Source: Cordia subcordata (taxonomy: Eukaryota > Streptophyta > Magnoliopsida > Boraginales > Cordiaceae). From it: a stretch of 64,000 nucleotides of DNA. Shown one piece after another: positions 37,801-49,856 of this stretch. The notes below the pieces were generated by a model. The model was not told where the DNA came from, searched no databases, and worked only from the letters and a program-made list of their open reading frames with translations. A program made the position numbers and the translations under genes. Where the stretch lies: assembly GCA_028554755.1 (NCBI GenBank), contig JAPTOF010000006.1, positions 1,358,501 through 1,422,500 on the forward strand, given 5' to 3'. The first letter of the stretch is position 1. Each line of letters starts with the position of its first letter.

Positions 37801-40800
37801 TAGCATATCTGAGAATTTAGAGCTTGATGAATTAGGCCAAGCTTAATTCTAACTGGTAGGTGAATGGCTTATTCATTTCATTTAGTTGCTATAGTTCTTA
37901 AGAGGTGTTCTGGCACTAGTGATAGATTGGGAAAGGTGTCACTCAATAAACAATTTGGAAACAGACATGGGACCTTTGATGAGTTTGCATTTAATAGATA
38001 TTAGTATCTATGAATAAATCAGAGTTGTATTAATACAGAACTTAGTATCTAAAAAGCATAGCATTAATGCATCTTTAAGAGAATTCTATCTACATTGTTG
38101 TGTGTCACACTCCTTGTTTGGGACAGGGATATCATTCTCAGAGATAAAGCTTCAAATTTCAAACTGCTATGAGGATGAACGTATCTATTGGTGGGTTCTG
38201 GAACAGTTTATTCTATTTTTGTCCCTTCTACTTGGGTGTACAAACAATTTGATTTTGTTGCATGTTTTATGCAGCAACTACTGCAAAACTTCTATATGTG
38301 ACTTTCACAGAAGCTGTTCAATCTGTTCGTATGATCTTTGCCTTAGTTGTTGCAGAGAGTTTAGAGATGGCTCTTTGCAGGAAGGTGAAGATGTAGTAAT
38401 CATGCAATACCCTGTGAATGGGTTAAGTTACATGCATGGCTTTGATTATAGTAAATTTGCCAATGCTAGAAATCCCCAATCTACCAACTCCAGAAGTCCC
38501 AATGCAGAAGACGAAACAACATATGCCAGTGATCATGTTAAGTTAAGATCGAAATGGAAATGTGGAGCAAATGGTAGCATTCCTTGCCCCCCCAAGTACC
38601 TGGGTGGTTGTGGACAAGGAAGATTAGAATTGAGATGTGTATATGGGGATAATTGGGTTTCAGAGTTGTTAGAGAAAGCAGAAAAAGTAGCTACAAGAAG
38701 TGACAAGGACATAATTACATGCTCCAATCAATATTGCTCATGTTTGGAATCAGCAAACGAAATTGACAGTTCTAGCAGTAAGCCTTATAAAGCAGCTTCT
38801 CGAGAAGACTTCAGAGACAACCATTTATACTGTGCAACTGCTGGAAATATTAAGCAAGAAACTCTGAAGCATTTCCAATGGCATTGGTTCAAGGGCGAGC
38901 CTGTGATTGTCAGTAATGTGCTCGAAAATACACTAGGTTTGAGCTGGGAACCAATGGTTATGTGGCGTGCTCTTCGCCAGATTAAGAAAGCGAGCGATCA
39001 AGTTCTGCTGAAGCTGAATGTCATAAATTGCTTGGATTGGGCTGAGGTCAGATTATAGTCTACTTTTATTTGAGTTAGTAGAAAGTTTAATTTTCTTTGA
39101 CCATGATGGTGGAATTCAATAATTAAATTTTTGTGCTTTTGCTACCAAAATTCTTTCCCTAGTATGTATGCAGAGTTGAATGAAATTCCTACTTTGGATT
39201 TCAGTGCTTATGCTACTGAAAATGATTCCCTAGTATGTATGCAGAGTTGATGAAGTGCTGGATTTCCACTTCATCCTCTTGGTATATTTATGGTCTTTAT
39301 TGCAGAATAGATTACTTGCCAATGATTTAATATAATCAGCTCAATCATAATCTTAGTTCTGATTGATCTGTTTGTATCCTCAAGTTAATTCCATAACCAC
39401 ACCATGGTCAATTTTTATAGTGAATAATCTACAATCTCTGGTGTAGTAAATATGGTGAATTAATGATGAGTCTATATTTGCCTTGAAGAAAGAAAACATG
39501 TAGATGGCCAGATGGGTATAGAAACCAGTTTCTGACTTGATGCATTTCTTGACAACAATGAGATACATGTGAGAAATCTGATGTATAGTCAGTTAAGCTT
39601 TGTGTGGTTACACATGCTGTCCTTTCACAGTGCCTCCTATATGCCGCATCCTGATGTTTGCCAAAGGGGCCTTCCCTCTTTTACGCATATTTCTGCTCAT
39701 TACTAATATGACACCAATGTATTTTTTTGTTGTCTCTTTCCCTGAGAACTTGATTTTGTCAGTCATCTCATTGAATGTAAATTGGAGTTAGACATCACAC
39801 AAGTTGTGTCTTGGGTAATGTTTTGCTGAAGTTAATCTTGATCACCTTTTACCTGTTTCAGTGGCCACAATTTTTCTGAAAGATGCTTCTCATTTATGCT
39901 CAAATTTTCCTGTGAGGTGATTTATTCTTGGATGACCTACAGGAAGACATTGGCATTCACCAGTTTTTCAGAGGATATTCAGAGGGTCTATTTGATGCCT
40001 TTGGATGGCCTCAAATCTTGAATTTGAAGGATTGGCCTCCGTCTGATTTATTTGAAGAGCGGTTGCCTCGTCATGGTGCTGAATTTATCAGTTGCTTGCC
40101 ATTCAAGGAGTACACACATCCTCGTAGTGGCTTTCTTAATCTTGCTGTGAAACTACCTGAAAAGTCTTCAAAACCAGACTTGGGACCAAAGACTTATATA
40201 GCTTATGGATTTGCTCAGGAGCTGGGACGTGGAGACTCTGTCACCAAGCTTCACTGTGCCATGTCTGACACGGTATGTAATGCTCCTTTCAGTTTGTAAC
40301 TATGTCAATTTGTAACTATGGTCTTTTTACTTTTCTTCTTTCACGTATGGAGACACATTTGTAGTGCATTGAGATTTATGTTTTCTGCTTGTTAGGCTAT
40401 TTATATCTCTGAATTTGATAAGCAAGCTCCTTGGCAGTTTTTGCCACTCAATCCTGATTATGTCTTTTTGACCATGAAAAGTTAACTCAATCTTAGCATA
40501 CCCACTTTTTCCTTGTATCATTTATAAATTGTATTTATAGCATCCCCGAATGGTTGATAGAGGGGTTTTGTCTTTTAATAGTGAACAGGGTCATTAGTTC
40601 TTCATTATAGTTGATAAAGGACTATAAGGTTCCATTCTAATACCAACCAGCATAAGGTAGAGTAGCAGGGGATTTCTATATGATAATAATGCATCTCTTT
40701 ACTTTTCCATGTGAGATGTAATTGAATAATTAACCGTTCTGTTGATGCCTTGGGTGGACCGGAAAAGGACCCAAGAATCACAAATGATTTTATCATAACT

Positions 40801-43800
40801 GATCATATTACTGATGCACAGATGAGCTAGTTCGAATGAACGGTAACACCACTACTAACCACAAAGTTGATGCTAGATGTGCTAGCATGAACTAAACAAG
40901 TTACTGGCCCTAATGAGAGACAACTCAGATCCAGCGTGAGTGAATTGGGCTGGAGGAGATGGGTGCCAATGAACTGGACTGACAGGTTCAAATCCGATAT
41001 CATGATGAGAAATAGGAGCTTTTAACTTTTTCATGTGGCATACCCTTGTTCTTGTGCCACACCGTAAAGAGAACTGAGAGAATTTTAGAGAAGTTATTAG
41101 AGATATTATTACTCAATAATAAGTTTGTACCTAGTTGCATGTATGAGCTGTTGTAGGAACCTTCTAGAAGTGACCAAAGATATTTTCTAACTACTTAACC
41201 ATACATGAAGTCCTAACAGGTCACACTTGTAACTAACTTGTAAAGCTGGCACTTTAGCATCTAACTGTGAGTAATGATGCTAACTATATACTTTATCACA
41301 CGCTCTCTCCGTCTTGCATTTCACTATGAAGTTCAGGCCTTAAGATCCAATGATTGCTCTAGTATTAAATATGTTTAGCTAAAGAACCTAGAATGGCCTG
41401 ATCGAGAAATATCAAAGACATTTGATCCCTTCATATTTCTGTCAGGTTTATCCTCTCAGTAATCATTTCTCATTTTCACAAGTCACAACTTTTTCAGGTG
41501 TATCTTCTGAAGCAATCTGGAAATTGAAAACTGTAATACCAAAGACATTCGATTCCTCATTTTGTATTTTCTATCAGGTTGTCATTTTTCATATACTCAA
41601 CTTTTTCAGGTGTATGTGTTGATGCATATTGAATCAGTGGCTTTGACAGCCAGACAGCTGTTAAACATAAGGGAGTTGAAAAAGAGGCACATTGCCCAGG
41701 ATCAAAGGGAAATATATGGACATGATGTAAGAGTGAACCAAATGGTTGAAGATGAGAAACACGGTGAGAACATGTATGAGTTGAATGACAGAAATCTTAT
41801 ACAAACATTGAAGTCGAATGTTCTGAACTTGAAGGACGAAGAAAACAAGAAAAGAAATGAGAATACTGAAATTGTATCTGAAAGCCTTAAAAATATAGCT
41901 GGAGCTTCTGAAAAAATTGAAGAGAAAAAGTCAGATGACAAGATAGAACAGGAAAGCAATGACCCTTCTGCTTCAGGGGTGATAGTAGAGGGGTCCGCAA
42001 ATGTAGAAGGAGGTTCTATATGGGACATCTTTAGGAGGCAAGACGTACCAAAACTGAAGGAATATATTATGAAGCACTCGAAGGAATTTAGGCATTTTTA
42101 CTGTTCACCAGTGCTGCAGGTGACAATTAATCTTCCATTACCTCATTCTTTCTTCATCTTTATCTACTATAGGAATGAGCTCTCATAATGCTTACAAGTT
42201 AAAAACATGAAATGTGCTCTCTTTGTCTTGTTTGGTCTTATGTTCATCATGACTGTCTCCCTATTTGATGGTGAATCACATGCTTTAACAGTCAATTCTT
42301 ATTGTGGTCTTGTGGATTTGTGTTGTGGTTTTGTGAAGAAAATGAAAGGGGGTACTTAGATTCTGATTTTTTTCTTAGGTTAGCTTTTCCTGTAAGTTCT
42401 TTCCATGTGTTTGGTTTTCTTAATATTTCTTTTATATAGGTTATTCACCCTATTCATGATCAAACCTTTTACTTGAGCACGGAGCATAAATGCAGACTCA
42501 AGGAGGAGTATGGTTAGTTATCTTATTCTTTTTCCTTCTTTCTCTCCTTTTTATCCAATCCATTTTGGTTGATGGATTTGTGCTGTATGTCATTCTTAAC
42601 ATGGTTCAATGGTTTACTTGGATAGGAATTGAACCATGGACTTTCGTTCAGAAATTAGGGGATGCAGTTTTTGTACCTGCTGGCTGCCCATATCAAATTA
42701 GAAATTTAAAGGTAAGCACAGTAGGATCTCTTCTCTCTCTCTCTCTCTTTTTTTTTTTTCCGTGTTAGGATGTCCTTCCAGCCATTTGCTGAACAATTTA
42801 TAATCAATTAACTAGATCAAGATTAAACTAAAATGTATAACGAAAAGAACAGGATGGTGACTTTTTGGTGTGAGGAAACGTTCTCATGCAGTTTAATCTC
42901 TATTCGGTGGCCAAAATTGTGATTCCTAAAGTTTTTTTTCTCAAGCACGTTAATTCTAAAACTTCTTGTCTATGGCACTTTTTGTTTTCTGCTGAGGCTA
43001 CATTTGACTTTCATAATGCCCATAGAAATCCAGAATGCGATGGAGGTTTTCTTCAAATGAGGTGAGTTCTTATTAGTAAATCACTTAAATGCCAATGATG
43101 TGTGTTTTGTTTGTAAATTACTTAAACACCATTTGTTTTCCACACTTTATTGGTCGTAAGGGGCCTTTATAGAAGCATCAATTTTTTCAACTTAAGGAAT
43201 CGTTCTTATAACCAAAGTGTGTTTAAGGGGGTAGAACCGTAGAAGGTCAAAGTTGCAGGCGTTGTGGTGATCACTTATTTTTTTAAAAGGATTTCAATTT
43301 GGTCCGCATTTTCTTTGTCAAATTCCTTAAAGTTTCGAAATTGGGATTCATTATCTATTTCATTTTCATTCTAATTATTATTCAGCTGTAACACTATTTT
43401 GTTTGCTGACTTATGAGTTATAACCTCACAGCAAAGCGGCAAACTTGTGATGCATTGGTGTCTGAGTTTCTCCCAAGAAAATGATCTTTTCATTTGTGGC
43501 ATATAGTTGCTGACTTTTACTGGGATTTTAGTTCCGGAAATCATGATCTTCCCACAGCATGTTATGAAGCTTTTACGACTATGAACATGGTATATGAATT
43601 AAACTGATCAATTCAAATTATGAACTTTTCTTTCATGTCTCTCTTGCAGTCATGCATAAATGTGGCCCTTGACTTTGTTTCCCCTGAAAATGTAAATGAG
43701 TGCCTCCGCTTGACTGAGGAACTGCGCATTCTTCCTCGAGATCACATTGCTAAAGAAGACAAGTTACAGGTAGAAGTTAATGTTTTTTGATATCTGATGC

Positions 43801-45147
43801 TTTTCACTGTGCTTTAATAAGGATTCTATTCTTGGTTTCTCTTGATTGTTTTTACCAGTTATTGATTTACTTCATGTACTGGTATTTAATATTTTTTCTT
43901 GTCTCTTATTGGGAGGGCTGCAGATATTTAATAATGAGTGAAGTGCTCAACACCGCTATGTTTTACCAAAACTGCATCCTATATCCTGTGTTTCGAAAAG
44001 TCACATAAGATTCTGTGCGCTATGTAAAAAATCTTGCATATCTCCCCCATTTTTAACTTTCCTTGCTCTTAGTTTATGTTGAGAAAAGACAAACTCATCC
44101 TTATCCTTGTTTTTAATAGGCCATATTTCACCATTTATCAGATCATCTGCCCCCCCAACATAGAGAAAGAAAAAAGTGGTAGCGAGAGTAAAAAATCTCC
44201 ACAAACTTCAAGTTTCGTTTGTGATGATTGCCTGTATTCCAAAGTCAAGATCTGGTTTCATCTGCCATAATTGGTTGTTTCATCTGTGAAAATGCTTTTT
44301 TCTCCTCTGAATACGTGAATCTTGCAAATGGATTTCTTATAAAATGATTTGTTTGATCATGGGTAACTGAAGCATAGTATCTTGTTTATCGGCGGTTAAA
44401 AGTAGTAAGCAGATAAGCCGTTTCACAATTTTTTCGTGTAAATTGTTCTTCGTGATGCAACTTTGGACATTATCTGTGGTTATTGGTGGGTTTAACGCCA
44501 CCTTTGGAAACACAGATTCATGATAAACTTTGGTTAAACACAGGAGGTGTTGTGCATTCCACTCTATCTATAATCTAAGAAAAGATGGTGGAAAGTGATG
44601 TGCTCTTGACCATAAACATGGTATCACGAAAATTCAAATCGAACATTATAATCATTGACGCACTGAAAAAGATAGATGGTGCTTAGAAATCTGTTTGTTT
44701 TGCAACAGGCGAAGAAAATGATTCTTCATGCACTACACCAAGCTACACAGATTTTGAAGCCAGAAATTCCGTAAGTCTTTTTCACCTAGTCCACACCGCT
44801 CTTCCCCCACTCCGCTTTAATTTCACTTGTGTTGTCTTCTATCTGAACGAGTATTCTGGTCAGCTCCTGCTTTATCAGTCAAAACTGGAAAAACCTAGTG
44901 TTGTTCAAATAAGTGGCACAGAAAGTTTCTGTTTCAAGTTGCATTCTCTTGCACCTGGGCTGCATTGCAGACTAACGTTACTTATTCCTGTTTTTGATAT
45001 GATTTTCTGCCTTCCTCTCTGTTGTCTAGGGACCAGAGTGTCTACAATAGCATGACAAAGTCATGCCCAACTATTCAAACTCTCAGTTATCGTTCAGTTT
45101 ATGTGAAGGCAGTGTACTTGGTTTTGTGCAGAAATCCACTTGTTTAG
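34851..45147 (+). CDS. JmjC/RING protein of the JMJ24/JMJ25 (KDM3-like) group, iron ligands replaced (14 exons, 894 aa)
   Basis: Plant KDM3-like JmjC proteins act in the nucleus on H3K9 methylation. Exons: 34851-35006, 35588-35620, 35842-35954, 36804-36906, 37011-37155, 38127-38190, 38275-39046, 39943-40272, 41610-42119, 42440-42512, 42626-42711, 43650-43769, 44709-44770, 45030-45147. All GT-AG; phases match throughout. Residues ~72-140 form the RING-like zinc module ([38 protein letters not shown]). A second Cys/His cluster sits at ~204-235. The JmjC domain spans ~460-830, interrupted by a Lys/Glu-rich linker (~600-710). The Fe(II) HxD reads HCA (His566, Ala568) and the distal His of PAGCPHQ reads Tyr789 (PAGCPYQ), so demethylase activity is not expected. 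Arabidopsis JMJ24 is a known member reported to lack demethylase activity and to work through its RING. An alternative 3' end is described at 45446-46483. Confidence 0.9.
37333..37743. mobile_element. MITE, about 410 bp, in JmjC intron 5
   Basis: Terminal inverted repeats: CTGTTTGGCCTAAC at the left, and its complement GTTAGGCCAAACAG at the right, a perfect 14-base match. It is related over its whole length to 60503-60908 in the same orientation. It has no coding content and is removed with the intron. Confidence 0.85.
41409..41609 (+). repeat. tandem duplication of the intron 8 / exon 9 junction region
   Basis: The phrase CAAAGACATT(T/C)GATNCC followed by TATTT-CT-TCAGGTT occurs twice (about 41413 and 41539), and CAACTTTTTCAGGTGTAT occurs twice (about 41487 and 41599). 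The first copy provides an equally good acceptor at 41496-41497, 112 bases before the acceptor used in the gene model (41608-41609). Using the first one would hit a stop (TGA) within ten codons. Confidence 0.8.
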
Positions 45148-45445
45148 AGGGTATCAGGTCTTCTCTTCCATGTCAAACTGAAAGAGGGCACAGGCTAAGA
45201 TAGTTTGGTTAGACAATATACTGCCAAACTGTGCATTCAGAAAATTTGGTCTGTCTCCAGTTCTTGTCTAATCCCGGAGCACCATTGATGTCTCGTATGC
45301 TGAAAAATTTTTGAATATTCATCTATTATATCTGTGTATATATCTCCTCATTAATTGATTTCACTTAAGATCACTGTGCACGAAATGGCAGCTAACTGCT
45401 CTCCTGGTGTTGTATGCTTAATCTTCTTTTGTGTTCATTCTTCAG

Positions 45446-46483
45446 AAGAGACAATGGGGAAAAACTGAGTCAGCAACCTGTGCACAAAGCCATAAGTAAG
45501 GCACACCCTGCAGAAACCAAGTCAGCGCTCACTTCTCCTACAACTTTGTGGTTATCAAACCCGGTCAGCACACTGTGCAAAAAGCCACAAGTAAGCCAAC
45601 TGCAATTAAGTTCGACTAGCACTTGAATCCCTTAATAATTTAGGAAGATCTAATGGTGATAAGTTATTCAAATCCCAACCCGTCCTAAATAGAAAATGTA
45701 TCTCTCACCAAGGTTAGTAGGAACCCCATGGATCATGTTGAATCAACATTCCAAGAACTCCAGAGCTTCCTGAAGTCTTTGCCAGATAATGATTCTAAGT
45801 CAGCAAGATTGAGTGGTAAGGGCAATATACCTTTATCAAAAGAGCTCGCCAAAGCAATCTTCATGGACTTCATTAACGAACCACTGAAGGTATTAGCCGA
45901 GCCAACAAACGAAACCACAATGAGAGAAGCCTTAGCTGTGCTATGCAACAATCTCTCATTGTTTAATGAAGAACAAGCCAAACGGCTGCTAAAGCTTAAA
46001 GATGAGTTCCCATTGATAGTTAAAGAATGGAGAGACTCTGCGCAGATTCAGTCCAACTGTCAACAGTTTCTAATCAACTACGAGCAGAACAAAAGCAAAC
46101 TGGAGAATTTGGTGAGGGCCGAGTCAAATTTTAAAGTAGAATCTGCTGAGATTGAATGGCAAGAGAAACAACTGGGTACCGTGCTCACAGCCATCAAGAG
46201 CGGAGAAGGGAAGACCGAACTTGGAGAAGGCAAGACCGAAGTTGAGGAGGAAAGACGTGATCTGTCCTCGAAGATGGAAGCTATGCTTGTGACATTGAGG
46301 AAGAAGAAGGCTGAAATTTCAGAGAAAAGAAGAGAAGCATGTGAAAAAGCAAAGCATCTTATGTCATTAACTCAAGAGCAAGTTGGAAATATGGTGGGCA
46401 CCAGGACTATAATGGCAGAAGCCAATGCCAAGATCTGTATCTTGACAAGGCGCTGGTCCAGCCTAAGATCATTATTTCATTAG
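45446..46483 (+). CDS. coiled-coil protein frame, possible in-frame 3' extension of the JmjC gene
   Basis: The main frame, 45728-46483 (251 aa from its own ATG), encodes a mostly helical protein. The first ~100 residues (VESTFQELQSFLKSLPDND, then LSLFNEEQAKRLLKLKDEF) look globular or helical, followed by ~130 residues of heptad-rich charged coil (KLENLVRAESNF, then SSKMEAMLVTLRKKKAEISE). I do not recognise the family. Upstream, an exon 45446-45590 can be spliced phase-correctly from JmjC exon 13 (ending at 44770). A GT at 45591 and an AG at 45711-45712 then join it in phase 0 to 45713-46483. That would give a 1160-aa JmjC/coiled-coil protein instead of the 894-aa form ending at 45147. Alternatively this is a separate small gene. 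Both readings fit the sequence. Confidence 0.6.
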
Positions 46484-46971
46484 ATCTGTGGTCTCATACT
46501 TTTCAAGGGCATGCTCCTTACAAAATTCATTAGGATCTGACTACAAGTACAGTACTGGCTTTTGCCGTATATCTCCTTGTATTTGTTCCAACTCATGCTT
46601 GAACCAAGTTGAGCTTAAAGAATCTTTATTTAAGTAAAACAGTAAAATGACTTGCACTGATCATCTTGTTATTCTGAAAAGCATACAATTCATTAACATC
46701 ACTTGATTTCTGGTATTTACAGGGACACATACATGCAGTATTCAAGCAAAAGTTTATTTCCAAACTACAAGAATTGCAAAATCCGAAACCCGTTCTGCAT
46801 CATGAACATGGTTTCGGTTTCCACTCCAGCAGCTTTGATTATCCTGTCGCAGAACCTTCAGTGTTCACTGAATCAAAGCAACATGGCAACCACAATGTCA
46901 GAACACTATATGGTTCAATATAACATAGTTTCTAGAAAGAAACTGTTTTATGTTCAAATTCATGCATAAGA
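46484..46971. other. convergent 3' flanks
   Basis: Short spacer between the end of the plus-strand coiled-coil frame and the stop of the minus-strand LTI65-like gene. It should contain both 3' UTRs. A CAG-like acceptor near 46860 on the minus strand could instead give the LTI65 gene a slightly different last exon. Confidence 0.4.
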
Positions 46972-49369
46972 TCAAGAGTTTAAAGGATGATTACCATAGG
47001 GAGTGCCAGGTGAGCCTTGGGAAGTTTGGGACTCATCACCTTTCCCAAGCCATGAAGTAACTGCACCTTTTAGCTTGTCCACCACACTGTTTCCTGAACT
47101 CTCGGTGCCAGCAATCACAGCATCTTCTCCTTCCCTATAATTCTCCTTACCAGTGCCCAGCCTCTTGGCCACCTCTTCTGATTCCGTCACTTTTTCAGTT
47201 GGTTTTGTCTCCCCTGTTTTTTCCCCCGTTTTTTCCTTTTGCCTGTGGAATGTATCAGAAATCACCTCTGAGAGCGCTTTGTCTTCCTCTCCGGGCCTAA
47301 ACTTCTCAGCTAGATACTCTTTCATTGACACCCCCTTATTAGTTCCTCTAGCCTTGGCTTCATGGGTGCCTTGAGCAGTTCCAGTCACGCTTTCTTGGCC
47401 TGTTCCTGCGCCTTGCACTTTAGACATCACAGTACTTCCTACTCCAGCAACTTTCTCATAAACAGGTGCCAACTTTTCTGTCACCGCTGCAGCAGCTTTA
47501 TGTGCATACTCCGCTGGTGATGCAGATTTCTCTGTTCCTGTGCTGGCTTCTGAGCCACCATAACCCAATTTAGAAGCTACAACATTCTTTGCGGCAGTTG
47601 CTTTATCAGCAATTACAGATGTGGCAGATGAGATCTTATCGGTGTAGCCGCTTTGCTCAGATGGCTTAACACCAGAATGTGCTCCTTCGCGCAGCTCCTG
47701 AGACTCGGGTCCCTCGGTGGCGCCATATCCCAACTTGGAAGCCACAACATTCTTAGCAGAGACCGCTTTATCAGCAATGACAGATGCTGCTGTAGAAATC
47801 TTATTAGTGTACGTGCCCTGCCCCAATGATTTACCATCTATGGGATCATGCGGCGCCTCCTCGGGTTTGCTAGGTTCGAGGTGTTTGGGGGTTGTTTCGG
47901 GATTTTCTAAACCCTCAGAGGTAGGGACTGGCCATGGATCAAACTCTCCTTCAGTTGGGGTTTGCTGTGGAGAAAATTGATCATGGCTTCCTGTGTACAG
48001 TTTCTCTTCTGATCCAACCTTCGGCGTTGTTTCTTTTTCTTCCTCGACACTCAATTTCCCAAATGAACCAACAAGCGGAGACGTCGCTGCTTCTTCACCA
48101 CCTGTTATGCATAACAAAAGTAGAGCAATTTTTACTTCTATGAACTCCAATCTTTAACAGCATACGTCTTTTGCATATATTTAGAAACCTCTTGATTAAA
48201 GTATCTATTGTTACCATTAGCTGTAAAGTTCAAAATACCAATGCTAAACGATTATAAAGCTTACGCTGGCCTGTTGGATCAGTCACTTTGCTCTCATAAT
48301 TCGAAGGTTGCACTGCCTCAGGCCGATCTTTTGGGCCGTGAGGATCCTCCTCTAAGCCAGAAGGTGCACCGAGTCTAGCCACCGGCTCACCAACGTTTCC
48401 TTCTTGTCCCTGAACCTCACTAGGATCACAAGTGTTGTCAAAATGCATTGCAGATGCAGGAAGCGCCCGGCTCTGCTCGGGCAGATGGTGAGCCTCCATG
48501 GCCGTTGGCTTTGATAAACTCGCCTCCGTTTGGCCCGAATACTCTTGGCCCTCCACGAATCGCCTCACGTTGCCTTGATCTGTTACTTTGGAGTCGTAAC
48601 GATCCTCTACTTTGCTAGTTGGATTTTCCAAATTGAGATCAGATTTTACTCCCAGACCAACATCTTGTTGAGGAATAGTAGTACTCTTGATAACATATGA
48701 ATCATAAACTACAAAAACAACCAGTGCTTAGACAACCACAAACCCAAAAAAGCCACCTATTCTAATACTACTGTTATTGGGGGAAAAAAAATCAACATTG
48801 GAATAAATTTTTGTAAAAGACTTGTTATGTGTATGGAGCATGTGACATACTGGGTGCACCATGAACTTCAGGGTCTTGCACCATTTCTTCATCTTGATCA
48901 TCTTCTTCTTCCTGATCACTTTCATTGTCATGCCTATGCTCGAGCTCGTGCTCATGGCCAAGGCCATGCTTAATCGAGTCCTTGATTTTCTTCGCCTTGG
49001 CCTTCACTTTCTTCAGCACCGATTTCTTCTCGTGGTGATGCTCGCCTTGATCACCTTCCCCTTCAATCACTTAAATCAAAAAGAATCATTAAGTTCAACA
49101 CAATCACATTTCATATACATGATCACGATAATTATATTGATAAGCTTCCACTGACTGCGTCACGATCTAACCCAACTAATAGCCTTCCAACTGTCCCAAA
49201 ATGTTTAAGAACGTGATAATAATAATAGTAAACTAAGTGACATACAAATCTCACAAAAAATTAACGTAAAAAAAGTGTTACAAAATGGGTATCTATTATG
49301 ACCAGAATGCAAACCTGGGTCCTGGGGTTGTTCTTCATGGCCAAGGGGACGATGCATTTGGGCTTCCAT
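46972..49369 (-). CDS. LTI65: LTI65/RD29B-like (CAP160 family) stress protein (4 exons, 615 aa)
   Basis: A hydrophilic, ABA- and cold/drought-induced protein of the LTI65/LTI78 (RD29B/RD29A, CAP160) family; the biochemical role is unknown, protective function is inferred. Minus-strand exons: 49369-49315, 49069-48851, 48708-48265 and 48101-46972; GT-AG, 616 codons with stop. The N-terminal part is His/Lys/Asp/Glu-rich (KKVKAKAKKIKDSIKHGLGH, then an acidic run) and leads to the family landmark DPEVHGAPIYDS. Two copies of the Y(D/E)SKVTD motif follow. The C-terminal half has two copies of SVIADKA-x-(A/S)AKNVVASKLGYG and the conserved block GVSMKEYLAEKFRPGEEDKALSEVISD. No Cys-rich or membrane segment in the mature chain. 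The last codons (GNHPLNS) could be intron read-through if a donor at TATG|GTAATC is used. Its promoter carries ABREs. Confidence 0.93.
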
Positions 49370-49504
49370 ATTAAGCAAAAACAAGTTTTTTTTCTTTTTT
49401 CCACTTACAATAACATGCATGGTAAGGAGAAGGGATGAGGTGGTAATAATTTATGTAAAGAAGGATTGGGCCAATTTTTGCATGGGAGGGGGGCCTCTGT
49501 GGTG

Positions 49505-49573
49505 ACACACGTCTTACTTAAGCGCCACGTCTCTGCTTCCAGACGCGTGTAACGGGACGATTGCAAACGTGGC
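49505..49573 (-). promoter_or_regulatory. ABRE and coupling-element cluster upstream of the LTI65-like gene
   Basis: Within 70 bases, 135-205 bases upstream of the ATG, four ABA-type motifs occur. ACGTGGC lies at 49567-49573 (plus) and at 49524-49530 (minus, seen as GCCACGT). An ACACACGTCT site lies at 49505-49514. ACGCGTGT at 49543-49550 resembles coupling element CE3. Multiple ABREs, or ABRE plus CE3, are the minimal ABA-response unit bound by AREB/ABF bZIP factors, as in the Arabidopsis RD29B promoter. A TATA-like ATAAATTAT lies on the minus strand near 49447-49455. Confidence 0.75.
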
Positions 49574-49812
49574 GTCAGCGTCCCATGTGATTGATTGGTT
49601 CTTGACAAACACTGCGACAACTATGACACCAATGTGTAAGCAGTTGAGGTTTGGAGGAGGCTGAACATTGTGGATAATAATAATCTTTTTGATTCTTAAA
49701 TAAGTTTTGTGCATCCAGATAAAGCCTGCCACTTGTTTCTTTCTCTTCGTTTTCATCCTTCACTTAAAAACTGCCGACCTCAAAAGAAAAAAAATCTTTC
49801 ACTTGAAACCTA

Positions 49813-49813
<1 letters not shown>

Positions 49814-49853
<40 letters not shown>
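49814..49853. repeat. (AT)n microsatellite
   Basis: About 20 uninterrupted TA units, 450 bases upstream of the LTI65-like ATG. Confidence 0.95.

Positions 49854-49856
<3 letters not shown>

Noticed and set aside
41702..42028. 108-codon minus-strand frame opposite JmjC exon 9
   Set aside because: It is a shadow of the Lys/Glu-rich linker coded on the plus strand.
47153..48143. Plus-strand frames opposite the LTI65 gene
   Set aside because: They are shadow frames; the minus-strand frame carries the family motifs and correct splice phases.
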